Origin: Porphyromonas sp.
GTDB lineage: Bacteria > Bacteroidota > Bacteroidia > Bacteroidales > Porphyromonadaceae
Direction: 5' to 3'
Length of the DNA stretch: 64,000 bases
NCBI GenBank assembly: GCA_022772085.1
Contig: JALFBN010000006.1
Location: 54,218-118,217, forward strand
The translations under genes were made by a program, and so were the position numbers. Positions 17,203-26,445 of the stretch are shown here, one piece after another (position 1 is the stretch's first letter; each line of letters opens with the position of its first letter). The notes under the pieces were generated by a model. The model ran no database searches and was not told the origin of the DNA. It saw only the letters and a program-made list of their open reading frames with translations.

Positions 17203-18195
17203 ATGGAACAGCAATACTTACAACAACTCAATACCGAGATCAAGGAGGAGAGCCGCTTTGTAGAAAAAATAGTGTCCGGGATGGGACAGACCATCATAGG
17301 TCAAGATCATTTAGTTCGAGCCCTGCTCATAGGTCTGCTTGCAGATGGACATATTTTGTTGGAAGGCGTTCCCGGTCTTGCCAAAACGCTTGCCATCAAG
17401 ACGCTCAGCGACCTAATTCGTGCCGATTACAATCGAATTCAGTTTACCCCCGATCTACTCCCTGCTGACGTCGTTGGTACGATGATGTACAGCCGTATCA
17501 AAGAGGAGTTTGTTGTAAAGAAGGGACCTGTATTTGCCAATTTTGTTTTGGCTGACGAAATCAATAGAGCGCCTGCCAAAGTGCAGAGTGCTCTACTCGA
17601 AGCCATGCAAGAGCGACAAGTGACCATCGGTGATACCACCTATCCCTTGCCTAACCCATTTTTAGTAATGGCTACTCAGAATCCCATTGAGCAAGAGGGC
17701 ACTTATCCTTTGCCTGAGGCTCAAGTGGATCGTTTTATGCTCAAAGTGCGTATTGATTACCCCAATCGAGAGGAGGAGCAACGTGTGATCGCCCTTAACA
17801 TGAAGGGATCTCTTCCCAAGGTAACCTCTGTTGTGACGACAGAAGATATTATTCGAGCCCGAGAGGTGGTACGTAGGGTATATGTCGATGATAAGATCTT
17901 GCGCTATATCGTAGATCTCGTCTTTGCAACACGTGAACCCGAAACGATCGGATTGGAATCCATTCGCCCTATGATCTTATGTGGGGCTTCGCCTCGTGCT
18001 TCGATCAATCTTTCCCTTGCGGCTCGTGCCTATGCCTTTATAGACGGACGCGGATACGTATTGCCCGAGGATGTGCGTGCAGTCGCTCATGATGTATTAC
18101 GCCACCGCATAGCCCTCAGCTATGAGGCAGAGGCCAATGAGATCTCTAGTGATGCCATTATAACGGGAATCATCAATAAGGTATTGGTGCCGTAG
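17203..18195 (+). CDS. MoxR-family AAA+ ATPase of the Bat operon
   Basis: MoxR ATPases act as chaperone-like factors together with VWA-domain proteins. The 330-residue protein has Walker A GVPGLAKT (about residues 65-72), Walker B LADEINRAP, sensor 1 ATQNPIEQEGTYPLPEAQVDRFML, and sensor 2 with SPRASINLSLAARAYA, all standard for the family. It is the first gene of a long operon that continues with a DUF58 protein and the Bat proteins. The Bat (Bacteroides aerotolerance) genes are linked to oxygen tolerance in Bacteroides. The spacing to the next gene is 28 bases. Identification is firm; the substrate complex is unknown. Confidence 0.93.
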   Translation: MEQQYLQQLNTEIKEESRFVEKIVSGMGQTIIGQDHLVRALLIGLLADGHILLEGVPGLAKTLAIKTLSDLIRADYNRIQFTPDLLPADVVGTMMYSRIKEEFVVKKGPVFANFVLADEINRAPAKVQSALLEAMQERQVTIGDTTYPLPNPFLVMATQNPIEQEGTYPLPEAQVDRFMLKVRIDYPNREEEQRVIALNMKGSLPKVTSVVTTEDIIRAREVVRRVYVDDKILRYIVDLVFATREPETIGLESIRPMILCGASPRASINLSLAARAYAFIDGRGYVLPEDVRAVAHDVLRHRIALSYEAEANEISSDAIITGIINKVLVP

Positions 18196-18223
18196 TAAAA
18201 GCCTCAATAAAAACTGCCTCAAC

Positions 18224-19132
18224 ATGATGCCAACGACCAGTAGTATGTCCGAGCCCGGTCTGCAAAAAGATATCCTGCAGCGAGTGCGCCGTGTGGAAAT
18301 CAAGGCTAGAGGTCTATCTCAAGAACTCTTTGCCGGAGAGTACCATTCTGCGTTTCGTGGGCGAGGTATGGCATTTAGTGAAGTGCGTGAGTACCAAATG
18401 GGTGATGATATTCGAGATATTGATTGGAATGTCACGGCCCGCTTGGGATCACCTTATATCAAGATTTTCGAAGAGGAACGTGAACTCACCGTTATGCTTG
18501 CTATTGATATGTCTGCAAGTTTAAACTTTGGAACTCGAGAAGAAACTAAGCGTGAATTGGTGGCGGAGATTGCAGCAACGCTTGCGTTTTCTGCAATAGA
18601 AAATAATGATAAGGTCGGGGTGCTCCTTTTTACCGATACAGTGGAAAAGTATATTCCTCCTGCAAAAGGGAAGAAACACATCCTTTACATTATTCGGGAG
18701 ATTCTGCTCTTCCAACCCAAAGCTCGAGGAACGAATCTTGAAGTTCCGCTTAACTACCTCAGTCGTATTGTCAAGAAACGCTCAACGGCTTTCCTTATCA
18801 GTGATTTTATGTCTAATGGCAAGGCTGACGGCTATCGGCATGCGCTCAAAATCGCCTCTCGTAAGCACGATCTTATTTCAGTAGTTGTAAGAGACAAGAG
18901 GGAGGAGTCGCTTCCCAAAATGGGATTGGTGCGTTTTGAAGATCCCGAGACAGGAGAAACTCAATGGGTTGACACGAGTTCCAAGTCGGTGCGCCAAGCG
19001 TACGAAGAGGGTTTCACTCAAGCCCAAGAGGAGCGACGGAATGCCATGAAACTCTATGGTATAGATTATGCAGAGGTCGCCACGGGAGAAGATTTTGTCC
19101 GAGCGCTTCTGAAAATATTTTCTCGTCGATAA
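18224..19132 (+). CDS. DUF58 domain protein of the Bat operon
   Basis: A 302-residue soluble protein with the DUF58 signature GRGMAFSEVREYQMGDDIRDIDWNVTARLGSPYIKIFEEERE (residues about 45-88). Next comes a VWA-like fold with a partial MIDAS-type motif (AIDMSASLNFG). DUF58 proteins are regular partners of MoxR ATPases. The gene lies between the MoxR gene and a membrane protein gene, 27 bases upstream of the latter. The start could be either of two adjacent ATGs (18224 or 18227). In this operon it is likely to link the ATPase to the membrane BatA/BatB proteins, but that is inference from context. Confidence 0.92.
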   Translation: MMPTTSSMSEPGLQKDILQRVRRVEIKARGLSQELFAGEYHSAFRGRGMAFSEVREYQMGDDIRDIDWNVTARLGSPYIKIFEEERELTVMLAIDMSASLNFGTREETKRELVAEIAATLAFSAIENNDKVGVLLFTDTVEKYIPPAKGKKHILYIIREILLFQPKARGTNLEVPLNYLSRIVKKRSTAFLISDFMSNGKADGYRHALKIASRKHDLISVVVRDKREESLPKMGLVRFEDPETGETQWVDTSSKSVRQAYEEGFTQAQEERRNAMKLYGIDYAEVATGEDFVRALLKIFSRR

Positions 19133-19159
19133 GATGTGATATTTGCTGAATAACGGCTT

Positions 19160-20170
19160 ATGAAAAGACTCAAAAACGATCTCTCTGTTGCTATCCGTAT
19201 TCTCCTCTTTGGAGTTTTGGTATTGCTCCAGCAGAGTTTGCGAGGACAGGAGGTTGGGATCTCTACGAGTATCTCCCCCAGCGAGATTCAGATTGGAGAG
19301 ACGGCTATCATCGATATCACCATCCGAACGAGTGATTTGGCGAACACTTATCTTATTAACCCAACAGATACGGCACAACTTCGGGCAGAACCTCTAGCCT
19401 TGGAGATCACAGACACTGTTGATATGGAGGGAGGGCTTAAGGAGTTACATGCCCGAATGGCTATCACCTCTTTTGATTCCACACTGGTAGTTATCCCGGC
19501 ATTCGGAGTGAGGGTGGGAGATAAGGAGGCTTTTGCCAAGCCTTTGACGCTGAAGGTCAATCTGCCCAAAGTTGATATGGAGCATCCTGATCAGTTTTTT
19601 GATATAAAAGATGTATGGGACATTCCCTATACTTGGCAGGAAATCCTACTTATTGCCTTGCCCTGGTTGATCGCTGTCTTTGTGCTTTTAGGTATATTCT
19701 TTGGCTATCGTTACTACAATAGATATAAGCAACGAAAGGCGCTTCAGCAGCCTGATGCTCCTGTTCCTTCTCTTACAATGTGGGAATTGTTCGTCAAGGA
19801 TGTAGAGGCTTTGAATGCACGCTCCTTGCCCGAAAAAGGGATGATACGAGAGTATTATACGGAATTGGATCTTTTGTCCCGCTCTTTCATTCATCAGGCG
19901 GTTGGGATTGATACTCTTGAGATGACCTCTCGTCAATTACTCCGAGCCCTCCAAAAGGCAGGATATGGTCCCTTTGTTGAAAAGGTTGCGCTGGAGGATC
20001 TCGTGGAGCGAGGCGATTTGGCTAAGTTTGCAAAAGTCGTATATCGTCCCGAAGAGGCAATTTCTGATAGTCGTAAATGGCTCGATGTTGCTCGTGGTTT
20101 CTATCAATTGCAACAGAAACAGGGTGATACCGAAGAGCCATGCCGAGAGGAGAAAGGAGATTCTATATGA
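19160..20170 (+). CDS. Membrane-anchored protein of the Bat operon (BatD-like N-terminus)
   Basis: A 336-residue protein with a signal peptide, an extracytoplasmic beta-rich domain of about 140 residues (ISPSEIQIGETAIIDITI, as in BatD-like proteins), one membrane helix (about residues 155-180, LLIALPWLIAVFVLLGIFFGY) and a cytoplasmic C-terminal domain. That domain contains MIREYYTELDLLSRSFI and a late DLAKFAKVVY, as in proteins found next to batA. Proteins of this layout sit between DUF58 and BatA in Bacteroidetes. The TGA stop overlaps the ATG of batA, which implies tight coupling. The precise role is unknown. Confidence 0.75.
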   Translation: MKRLKNDLSVAIRILLFGVLVLLQQSLRGQEVGISTSISPSEIQIGETAIIDITIRTSDLANTYLINPTDTAQLRAEPLALEITDTVDMEGGLKELHARMAITSFDSTLVVIPAFGVRVGDKEAFAKPLTLKVNLPKVDMEHPDQFFDIKDVWDIPYTWQEILLIALPWLIAVFVLLGIFFGYRYYNRYKQRKALQQPDAPVPSLTMWELFVKDVEALNARSLPEKGMIREYYTELDLLSRSFIHQAVGIDTLEMTSRQLLRALQKAGYGPFVEKVALEDLVERGDLAKFAKVVYRPEEAISDSRKWLDVARGFYQLQQKQGDTEEPCREEKGDSI

Positions 20171-21144
20171 CCTTTTTGCATCCTTATTTGCTTTGGGGCC
20201 TGTTCGTCATCCCCTTGCTTGTCGCTTTTTATGTGTTTTGGTTGCGCAAGTGTCACGCTACGCTGCAATTATCCGCCCTATACCGATTGAAAAACAAAGG
20301 GTTCCGTGCTAAACTTCGTCACCTTCCGTTCGTTTTGGAGATGCTTGCTCTAGGGGCTTTGATTGTGACTTTGGCTCGCCCTCAGAATACTGACAGTTGG
20401 CAAAAAGATAGCATTGAAGGAATTGACATCATGCTAGCCATTGATGCCTCGGGGAGTATGCTTGCCATGGATCTTCAGCCCAATCGTTTTGTGGCGGCAT
20501 TGGAGGTGGCGCAGAAGTTCATTGGAAACAGACCCAACGATAATATCGGGTTGGTCGTCTTTGCAGGAGAGAGTTTTACACAGTGTCCTCTCACGACGGA
20601 CCATGCAACACTTCTCAATCGTCTCTCCGAAGTCGAAATCGGTTATCTAGAGGATGGTACGGCTATCGGACTAGGCCTTGCAACTGCTTGCAATCGCTTA
20701 AAAGATAGCCACGCAAAGAGCAAAGTGATCGTCCTACTCACAGATGGAACCAATAACGCCGGTAGTATAGCCCCCTCTATGGCAGCCTCTTTGGCCGAGA
20801 GTTTAGGAATCCGTATTTACACTGTGGCCGTTGGTACACGAGGTGAAGCTCCCTATCCTCATGCTACGGCTTTTGGTACAGTTACAGACTATGTAAAGGT
20901 GGACATTGACGAGCCTTCTCTCAAAGAGATTGCACAGACGACGGGAGGTGCCTATTTTAGGGCGACCGACAACGAAAGTTTGGATCAGATCTATGAGGAG
21001 ATTGACCGTCTGGAAAAGAGCAAGTTGATGACCCAAAACTTCACAGCTTACGAAGAACTCTATTCTATGTGGGCGGTGATGGCTCTTTCGCTTCTCCTCC
21101 TCTCCTTTATCCTCAGAAGTTCTTATCTCCGAACCAATCCCTAG
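20167..21144 (+). CDS. batA: BatA, VWA-domain aerotolerance protein
   Basis: Membrane protein of about 325 residues. An upstream ATG (20140) exists, but the start at 20167 (MTFLHPYLLWGLFVIPLLV) gives the conserved BatA N-terminus and overlaps the preceding stop as ATGA. Two N-terminal helices are followed by a von Willebrand factor A domain whose MIDAS motif reads AIDASGSM, with matching TDGTNNAG and a threonine in the middle. A C-terminal helix (MWAVMALSLLLLSFIL) anchors the far end. BatA and the paralogous BatB next door probably form a complex in the inner membrane with the MoxR ATPase; in Bacteroides the operon supports survival of oxygen exposure. Confidence 0.92.
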   Translation: MTFLHPYLLWGLFVIPLLVAFYVFWLRKCHATLQLSALYRLKNKGFRAKLRHLPFVLEMLALGALIVTLARPQNTDSWQKDSIEGIDIMLAIDASGSMLAMDLQPNRFVAALEVAQKFIGNRPNDNIGLVVFAGESFTQCPLTTDHATLLNRLSEVEIGYLEDGTAIGLGLATACNRLKDSHAKSKVIVLLTDGTNNAGSIAPSMAASLAESLGIRIYTVAVGTRGEAPYPHATAFGTVTDYVKVDIDEPSLKEIAQTTGGAYFRATDNESLDQIYEEIDRLEKSKLMTQNFTAYEELYSMWAVMALSLLLLSFILRSSYLRTNP

Positions 21145-21156
21145 ATCCTATTTGTC

Positions 21157-22170
21157 ATGTACTTTGCCTCTCCCGAGTATTTTTACTTGCTTTTTTTAGT
21201 GCTTCCGCTGTTATTGTGGGCACAGTGGGGGTATCGGTTGCGACGTCGAAGTCAGCGTGCCTTTGCCGAGGTTCCCTTACTGAAAACATTAAAGCCCGAG
21301 GCTTCGACAATTCGACGTCTTGTTCGGAATGGATTGCTCCTTCTTGCAATAGTCTCTATCGTGCTCATGTTGGCACGTCCTCAGTTGCAGGAGCGCAAGG
21401 AGACTCCCAATGAGGCTAAGGGGATTGAGGCCATGATTGCATTGGATATCTCCAATTCAATGTTGGCTGAAGACCTCTCTCCTAATCGGTTGCAGTTCGC
21501 TAAGAAAACCATTCATCGCCTGTTAGATCATCTTTTGGAGAGCAAAATAGGGGTCGTTGTATTTGCGGGAAATGCGTATATGCAACTACCGATTACGACG
21601 GATATCACCATGGCCAAGAAATTTGTGGAGGATGCTCATCCGGAAATGTTGTCAAACCAAGGTACGGCGATCGCCTCTGCATTGAATCTGTCTCTCGGAT
21701 CTTTTTCGAGCAGGAGGGATGTAGGTAAGGCAATTATCCTCTTTACCGATGGCGAAAATCATGAGGGAGATGCGCTTGCTGTAGCACAAAAGGCAAAAGA
21801 TCAAGGGATAAAAGTTTACACGATAGCCGTAGGAAGTGAAGAGGGTGCACCAATCCCCTTGGAAGATGGTTACCTCAAAGATGGAGAGGGTAGGGTGGTA
21901 TTGTCCAAAAGCAATCCTACAATGTGTAAGGAGATTGCCGAGGCTGGAGGTGGCGAGATGCTAAGTGGTAAGAATGTCTCTACCTTGTCGTCCAAAATTC
22001 ATGATGAACTAAAAAAACTTCCTCAAGCTGTAGTCAATGCCTCTTCGGAGTCTAAGCACGAACTTTTTGGTTGGTTTGCTTTGGTGGCCATCGTTGCTCT
22101 GATTGTTATGGAGTGCATTATGCTTCGTAAAAACAGGATCTTTGCCAAACTTAAACTGTTCGATCGCTAA
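21157..22170 (+). CDS. batB: BatB, VWA-domain aerotolerance protein
   Basis: A 337-residue paralogue of BatA with the same build: N-terminal helices (YFYLLFLVLPLLLW), a VWA domain with MIDAS motif ALDISNSM, a TDGENHEGDA loop, and a C-terminal helix (FGWFALVAIVALIVMECIM). The start codon is 12 bases after the batA stop. The IPLEDGYLKDGEGRVVLSK segment is typical of BatB. It probably forms a complex with BatA at the inner membrane. Confidence 0.92.
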   Translation: MYFASPEYFYLLFLVLPLLLWAQWGYRLRRRSQRAFAEVPLLKTLKPEASTIRRLVRNGLLLLAIVSIVLMLARPQLQERKETPNEAKGIEAMIALDISNSMLAEDLSPNRLQFAKKTIHRLLDHLLESKIGVVVFAGNAYMQLPITTDITMAKKFVEDAHPEMLSNQGTAIASALNLSLGSFSSRRDVGKAIILFTDGENHEGDALAVAQKAKDQGIKVYTIAVGSEEGAPIPLEDGYLKDGEGRVVLSKSNPTMCKEIAEAGGGEMLSGKNVSTLSSKIHDELKKLPQAVVNASSESKHELFGWFALVAIVALIVMECIMLRKNRIFAKLKLFDR

Positions 22171-22172
22171 GT

Positions 22173-22874
22173 ATGAGAGGGCTATATATTTTCATCTGTT
22201 TAGGATTATTGTTTGGGGTGCCTCTGCAAATGGAGGCACAGCAGAAGGTTGCGTCTACTTTGCGTAAGGGGCATAAGGCAATCCGTAAGGGGGAGTATTC
22301 ATCTGCCGAAGCGGCTTATCGTCGGGCTTTAGCGCAGGACTCGACGCTCTCCATGACCCATTACTCTCTAGGTAATGTGCTCTATAAGCAAAAGAAATAT
22401 AAGGAGGCATTGGAGGCGTATAGCCGAGTGGATGTAGAGAAGCTCGATGATCCGATGCGAGCCTCTCAGCTGTTTCACAATGTGGGAAATGTGCAACTTC
22501 AGCAGAAGCAATACGCCCAAGCAGCAGAGAGTTACAAGCAGGCACTGCGGCTCAATCCGACAGACGACGAAACGCGTTATAACCTGGCCTTGGCTCTAAA
22601 ACAAATTCCTCCTGAGCAGAAAAATCAGGGTGGAGGATCAACCAATCAGCCACAGCCGCAACCCCGAAAGCAGGAGCAACAACCTCCCAAAGAGGACAAA
22701 AAAGAGCAGGGAAAACCTGAAAATCCGAAATCTTCGGAGAAAATAGATCCTAAGACTGCGGAAAAGATCTTAGACGCTTATCAACAAGATGAGGATGAGA
22801 GTCGGAGAAATTACGAAGCTCGTCGTCAGCAGGATCGGCAACAACGTCAAGATAAAAATAAAAAGAGATGGTAG
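22173..22874 (+). CDS. batC: BatC, TPR protein
   Basis: A 233-residue exported protein with a signal peptide ending around MEAQQ, then three TPR units (YSSAEAAYRRALAQDS, YKEALEAYSRVDVEK, YAQAAESYKQALRLNP) and a long, highly charged Q/K/E/P-rich tail (residues about 145-233). TPR modules bind partner proteins, here presumably BatA/B/D in the periplasm. The start is two bases after batB and the end overlaps batD by 7 bases. The tail is low-complexity and unlikely to fold. Confidence 0.88.
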   Translation: MRGLYIFICLGLLFGVPLQMEAQQKVASTLRKGHKAIRKGEYSSAEAAYRRALAQDSTLSMTHYSLGNVLYKQKKYKEALEAYSRVDVEKLDDPMRASQLFHNVGNVQLQQKQYAQAAESYKQALRLNPTDDETRYNLALALKQIPPEQKNQGGGSTNQPQPQPRKQEQQPPKEDKKEQGKPENPKSSEKIDPKTAEKILDAYQQDEDESRRNYEARRQQDRQQRQDKNKKRW

Positions 22875-24676
22875 TATTTTCTTCTCTTCAGCAGATCCGT
22901 TTACAGCGAGTAGGGCGGTGGGCTTTCTTCTTTGCCCTGCTATGTATCATCCCTTGGAGTCTATTTGCCCAAATTTCGTTTCGGGTAGAAGCTCCTCGTA
23001 CGGTCTCTCTTTCGGAGAAGATTCGAGTTCAATTTGTTTTGCAGAATGCCGATGGTAGTGAGTTTCGTGCGCCTGAAGTAGAAGGAGCATCGGTACTATT
23101 CCCCCCAAATAATGCTATTTCTAGAGCGAATATCAATGGCAGGATTTCAGTCACTTACACCGGAACCTACTTGGCGGAGCACACCGGTACGATTCGCATA
23201 GGAAAGGCTTCTATTAAGGTCAAGGGTAAAACATATTATACCGCACCTCTTGAGATCTCCGTATTAGCAGATGAGAAGGGGGGAGGGAACTCTCAAAATC
23301 AAGTATCCAAGGCCACGGATATGTTTATTCGTGCCACACCTTCCAAAACATCTGCCTATGAACAGGAGGCTATATTGATTACCTACAAGATATACACACG
23401 GAATGCCAACATTGATTTTGAGAATGTAAAATTCCCCGAGTACGACGGCTTTATAGAGCATGTCATTGAACGCAGTAGGAATGTCCAACTAGCGATGGAG
23501 CGAGTTAACGGCAAAAACTATTATAGTGCTATCTTGCATCAAACACTGATTTTCCCTCAACGAAGCGGTATGCTCCACATCCCTCAAGGTGAGTTTGATC
23601 TCGTCGCTGCTGTGGAGCAGCGAATCGAAGATGAAGACGACTTCTTTGGCATGTCTTCTGTGAGCCAGGTGCGGAAAAAGATCTTGAGTCCGACTATTGA
23701 TTTGAACATTAAGGAGTTGCCCAAGCCAGCTCCAGACGGATTCGATGGAGCTGTGGGGAGTTTTACGCTGAAGCTCGAAATCCCCGATCGTGATCAGATT
23801 AAAACCAATGAGCAGATGAGCCTTAGGCTTACCATTTCGGGACAGGGCAATTTAAAATTGATTACACCACCGTCCGTTAAGTGGCCCGATAGCTTTGAAC
23901 CCTTTGACCCACAGAGTGAAGCAAAATTGCGGGCTTCGGTACAGGGAGTGACAGGTACCCGTACTATTGAGTACCATTCTGTGCCGCGCAATGAGGGACG
24001 TTTTACGATTCCTCCTATCGAATTGATTTATTTTGACCCCCAAAGGGGTACGTACCAAACCGTCAAAACTGCTGCAATTACACTAGATGTGGCAAAGGGC
24101 GATCAGTCCGGAGTATACGATACCCAAGGGCAAATGGATATAGAGCTTCTGGACCATGATATCGCGAGCCTAAAGGATTATGGGGAGGGTGACTCCGGAG
24201 CACTACTTCGCTTTATGGGGGCGTTATGGTATCCTTTGCTCTACATTCTACTCTCGGGTATTGGGCTTGTTTTCGCTCTTGTCTACCGACATTTCCAAAA
24301 GCGACAGCGGGATGTCGTTGGCAGACGGCTCCGTGGTGCCGGCAAAGTGGCTCAGAAACACTTGGCACAAGCACGTTTATTGCTTCACAGTGGGGCGGAT
24401 GATGCCTTTTATGAAGCGTTATTTACGGCCTTACAAGGTTATATAGCCGATAAATTTTTGCTAGATCGCAGTCAACTTAGTCATCAACAAATTGCCCAAA
24501 CGTTGGCGGATCAGGGCTATCCTACGGAGGTGATAGATCCCTTCTTGCAGACCCTTTCTCAGATCGAATTTGCCCGTTTCTCTCCCTCTGCAGGAGGCTT
24601 AAAACGAGAGCAAATCTTGCAGGAGGCTACAACGGCTATCGAAACAATGGAACGACATAAAGCGACGGATCTATGA
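22868..24676 (+). CDS. batD: BatD, oxygen-tolerance membrane protein
   Basis: A 602-residue protein with a signal sequence, a large extracytoplasmic region with repeated beta domains (PRTVSLSEKIRVQFVL, then PSKTSAYEQEAILITYKIY, then IPDRDQIKTNEQMSLRLTISG), one membrane helix (about residues 455-475, LWYPLLYILLSGIGLVFALVY) and a helical cytoplasmic tail. This matches the BatD (oxygen tolerance) family. It overlaps both neighbours by a few bases, so the Bat genes are tightly coupled. The repeated beta domains suggest protein-protein contacts across the periplasm. Confidence 0.9.
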   Translation: MVVFSSLQQIRLQRVGRWAFFFALLCIIPWSLFAQISFRVEAPRTVSLSEKIRVQFVLQNADGSEFRAPEVEGASVLFPPNNAISRANINGRISVTYTGTYLAEHTGTIRIGKASIKVKGKTYYTAPLEISVLADEKGGGNSQNQVSKATDMFIRATPSKTSAYEQEAILITYKIYTRNANIDFENVKFPEYDGFIEHVIERSRNVQLAMERVNGKNYYSAILHQTLIFPQRSGMLHIPQGEFDLVAAVEQRIEDEDDFFGMSSVSQVRKKILSPTIDLNIKELPKPAPDGFDGAVGSFTLKLEIPDRDQIKTNEQMSLRLTISGQGNLKLITPPSVKWPDSFEPFDPQSEAKLRASVQGVTGTRTIEYHSVPRNEGRFTIPPIELIYFDPQRGTYQTVKTAAITLDVAKGDQSGVYDTQGQMDIELLDHDIASLKDYGEGDSGALLRFMGALWYPLLYILLSGIGLVFALVYRHFQKRQRDVVGRRLRGAGKVAQKHLAQARLLLHSGADDAFYEALFTALQGYIADKFLLDRSQLSHQQIAQTLADQGYPTEVIDPFLQTLSQIEFARFSPSAGGLKREQILQEATTAIETMERHKATDL

Positions 24677-25479
24677 AAAAACACCTAATCATACTTTTTT
24701 TACTCACCATTGCACCTTTTGTGCGTGCTCAAAGTCAGGTCGGCACGGAGTCCACGCCTACAAAAGCCCACTTGCTCTACGAAAAGGAGCAATACGCTCC
24801 TTCTATTGAAATCTATCGGGCGTTGCTTCTTCAAGAGGGGAATGCTCCTACGGCAGCTCTGTACTACAATCTCGGCAACGCATACTATCGAAATGGAGAT
24901 CTTGGGTGGGCTATTGTTGCCTACGAACGGGCTTTGCGTTTATCCCCTCGGGATCGATACATACAACATAACCTTCAGATTGCATCAAGCCAAACGACTG
25001 ATCGCTTGGAGTACATACCCTCCTATCTAGAGGGAGTGTGGAGCAGTATCTGTTACCTCTTTTCCCCTCTTGTTTGGTGCATTTTATCAGTCGGATTTTT
25101 TCTCCTTTTGGCCTCAGCACTGTTTGTCTTCCGTTTTATGCGGCAACGTATAGCACGTCAAATTGCCTTTTATACGGGTATTGTCAGTTTGCTACTGTTC
25201 TTTTTTAATGGGTTCGTTGTATGGCAATTGGTGCGTGATTACCGCAATGATCAATGGGGGATTGTCGTAAAGGGACAGGTGGCAGCGAAGAGTGCTCCCT
25301 CGGGAGATGCCTTGACGCTTTTCGTCCTACACGAAGGGAGCAAACTCGCTACGGCTGATCTCCCTGAAGAGGCTGGGCAAATAGCAGTTACTCTGCCTGA
25401 TGGCACTTTAGGCTGGATTCCTGCACAATCATTTGTCCCTATCTATCCACTTCAACTCACGGAAACTCAAAAACCATAA
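24673..25479 (+). CDS. batE: BatE, TPR and SH3-like protein
   Basis: A 268-residue protein. A signal peptide (ending near FVRAQSQ) precedes TPR units (YYNLGNAYYRNGDLGWAIVAYERALRLSP). Two membrane helices follow (about residues 122-142 and 155-175). The C-terminal domain is a bacterial SH3-like fold (GQVAAKSAPSGDALTLFVLHEGSKL ... LPDGTLGWIP). This arrangement is the BatE pattern. The start overlaps the batD stop as ATGA. It closes the Bat set proper; the next gene (PAP2) follows after two bases. Confidence 0.88.
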   Translation: MKKHLIILFLLTIAPFVRAQSQVGTESTPTKAHLLYEKEQYAPSIEIYRALLLQEGNAPTAALYYNLGNAYYRNGDLGWAIVAYERALRLSPRDRYIQHNLQIASSQTTDRLEYIPSYLEGVWSSICYLFSPLVWCILSVGFFLLLASALFVFRFMRQRIARQIAFYTGIVSLLLFFFNGFVVWQLVRDYRNDQWGIVVKGQVAAKSAPSGDALTLFVLHEGSKLATADLPEEAGQIAVTLPDGTLGWIPAQSFVPIYPLQLTETQKP

Positions 25480-25481
25480 CT

Positions 25482-26168
25482 ATGCTCGATCAGCTTGTCC
25501 TTTGGGAGCGTGATTTCTTCCTCCTCCTCAATAGTCCCCACACTCCTTTTTTGGATGCATTTTTGTCGCTGATTTCCGCACGATGGACTTGGACCGCCGT
25601 GGTGGTGGCACTCATTGGATGGCTTTTTTATAAACGCTCTCCCCGTGAGGCGCTGTTATTCCTTGTGCTGGCTGTCTTGATGATTGCCTTTACTGACCAA
25701 TTGACATCGGGCTTGATTAAACCGCTTTGTGGGCGGTTGCGTCCGACCTATCACCCCTATACCAAAGATTTGGTGGTGTCGGTATATAATAATTTAGGTG
25801 GAGGTTTTGGCTTCGTGTCGGGGCATGCAGCCAACTTTATGGCAATTGCGCTTTTTACAGCTCTCGTATTTCGAGATCGTTGGTACACGATTCTGGTATT
25901 CCTTTTGGCAATAACGGTGGTTTATAGTCGGATCTATTTGGGAGTCCATTTTATAACGGATGTAATTCCTGGTAGTGCTATCGGACTGCTTAATGGGTGG
26001 CTCTTCTATCGGTTTTATCAGTGGGTGCGATTGAAATTCTTTCGCAAAAAACTCTCTGCGGTTTTCGCTCCTACGTTGTCTATTTGGAAAGGAATCCTCT
26101 GTGGTTATCTCTTCTTTCTGATTTTCTTTTCGATGGAGATGGCACATATCCTAAAGCACCTCGGCTGA
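25482..26168 (+). CDS. PAP2-family membrane phosphatase
   Basis: A 228-residue integral membrane phosphatase of the PAP2 superfamily, which removes phosphate from lipid phosphates such as undecaprenyl pyrophosphate, phosphatidate or lipid A. The three catalytic motifs are present: KPLCGRLRPT (motif 1), SGHAAN (motif 2) and SRIYLGVHFITDV (motif 3). Six helices are apparent. It starts two bases after batE, so it is transcribed with the Bat operon. Its 3' end is only some ten to fifteen bases from a tyrosine-integrase relic, which marks the left edge of an island; the protein itself looks complete. The exact substrate cannot be told. Confidence 0.9.
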   Translation: MLDQLVLWERDFFLLLNSPHTPFLDAFLSLISARWTWTAVVVALIGWLFYKRSPREALLFLVLAVLMIAFTDQLTSGLIKPLCGRLRPTYHPYTKDLVVSVYNNLGGGFGFVSGHAANFMAIALFTALVFRDRWYTILVFLLAITVVYSRIYLGVHFITDVIPGSAIGLLNGWLFYRFYQWVRLKFFRKKLSAVFAPTLSIWKGILCGYLFFLIFFSMEMAHILKHLG

Positions 26169-26181
26169 AGTACAAAGTCCC

Positions 26182-26358
26182 AAGATGATTCTTTTTCATG
26201 GCTTGTGCCACAGTTTCGGCATGCTGACTTTGGAGGCAGGCATCCCGATAGAAAGCATTGCTAAAATGATGGGACACTCGTCTATTGCCAGCACGCAGAT
26301 CTATGTCCAAATCACAGACCAAAAGATTGCAAAGGATATGGACAGGTTGATAAGATAA
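26182..26358 (+). pseudogene. Remnant of a tyrosine recombinase (integrase) C-terminus
   Basis: About 58 codons in one frame ending in TAA. They read like the end of a Bacteroidetes tyrosine integrase: HGLCHSFGMLTLEAGIPIES, MMGHSSIASTQIYVQIT and a final KDMDRLIR. The catalytic-domain arginine of HxxR is a cysteine (HGLC) and the rest of the protein is absent, while the LGH-type box (MMGH) and the tyrosine (QIYV) remain. No start codon with a leader is present. It is therefore a dead fragment, probably left by a conjugative transposon or similar element that inserted next to the Bat operon. Confidence 0.82.
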
Positions 26359-26372
26359 AAAAATATGTAGGC

Positions 26373-26426
26373 TTAAACAGAAAAGAGTTTGCCACACGCT
26401 AATGTAGCAAACTCTTTTCTGTTTAA
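26373..26426. terminator. Very strong bidirectional terminator after the integrase relic
   Basis: A perfect 20-base inverted repeat (26373-26392 and 26407-26426; arms begin TTAAACAGAAAAGAG) with a 14-base loop. It is flanked by T/A-rich bases and lies between rightward transcription from the Bat side and the leftward island genes. Confidence 0.85.
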
Positions 26427-26445
26427 TTATCGTTGATGCCTTTAC

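Noticed and set aside
17203..26168. MoxR, DUF58 and VWA genes as a possible defence or conflict system
   Set aside because: Order and motifs match the known Bat aerotolerance operon.
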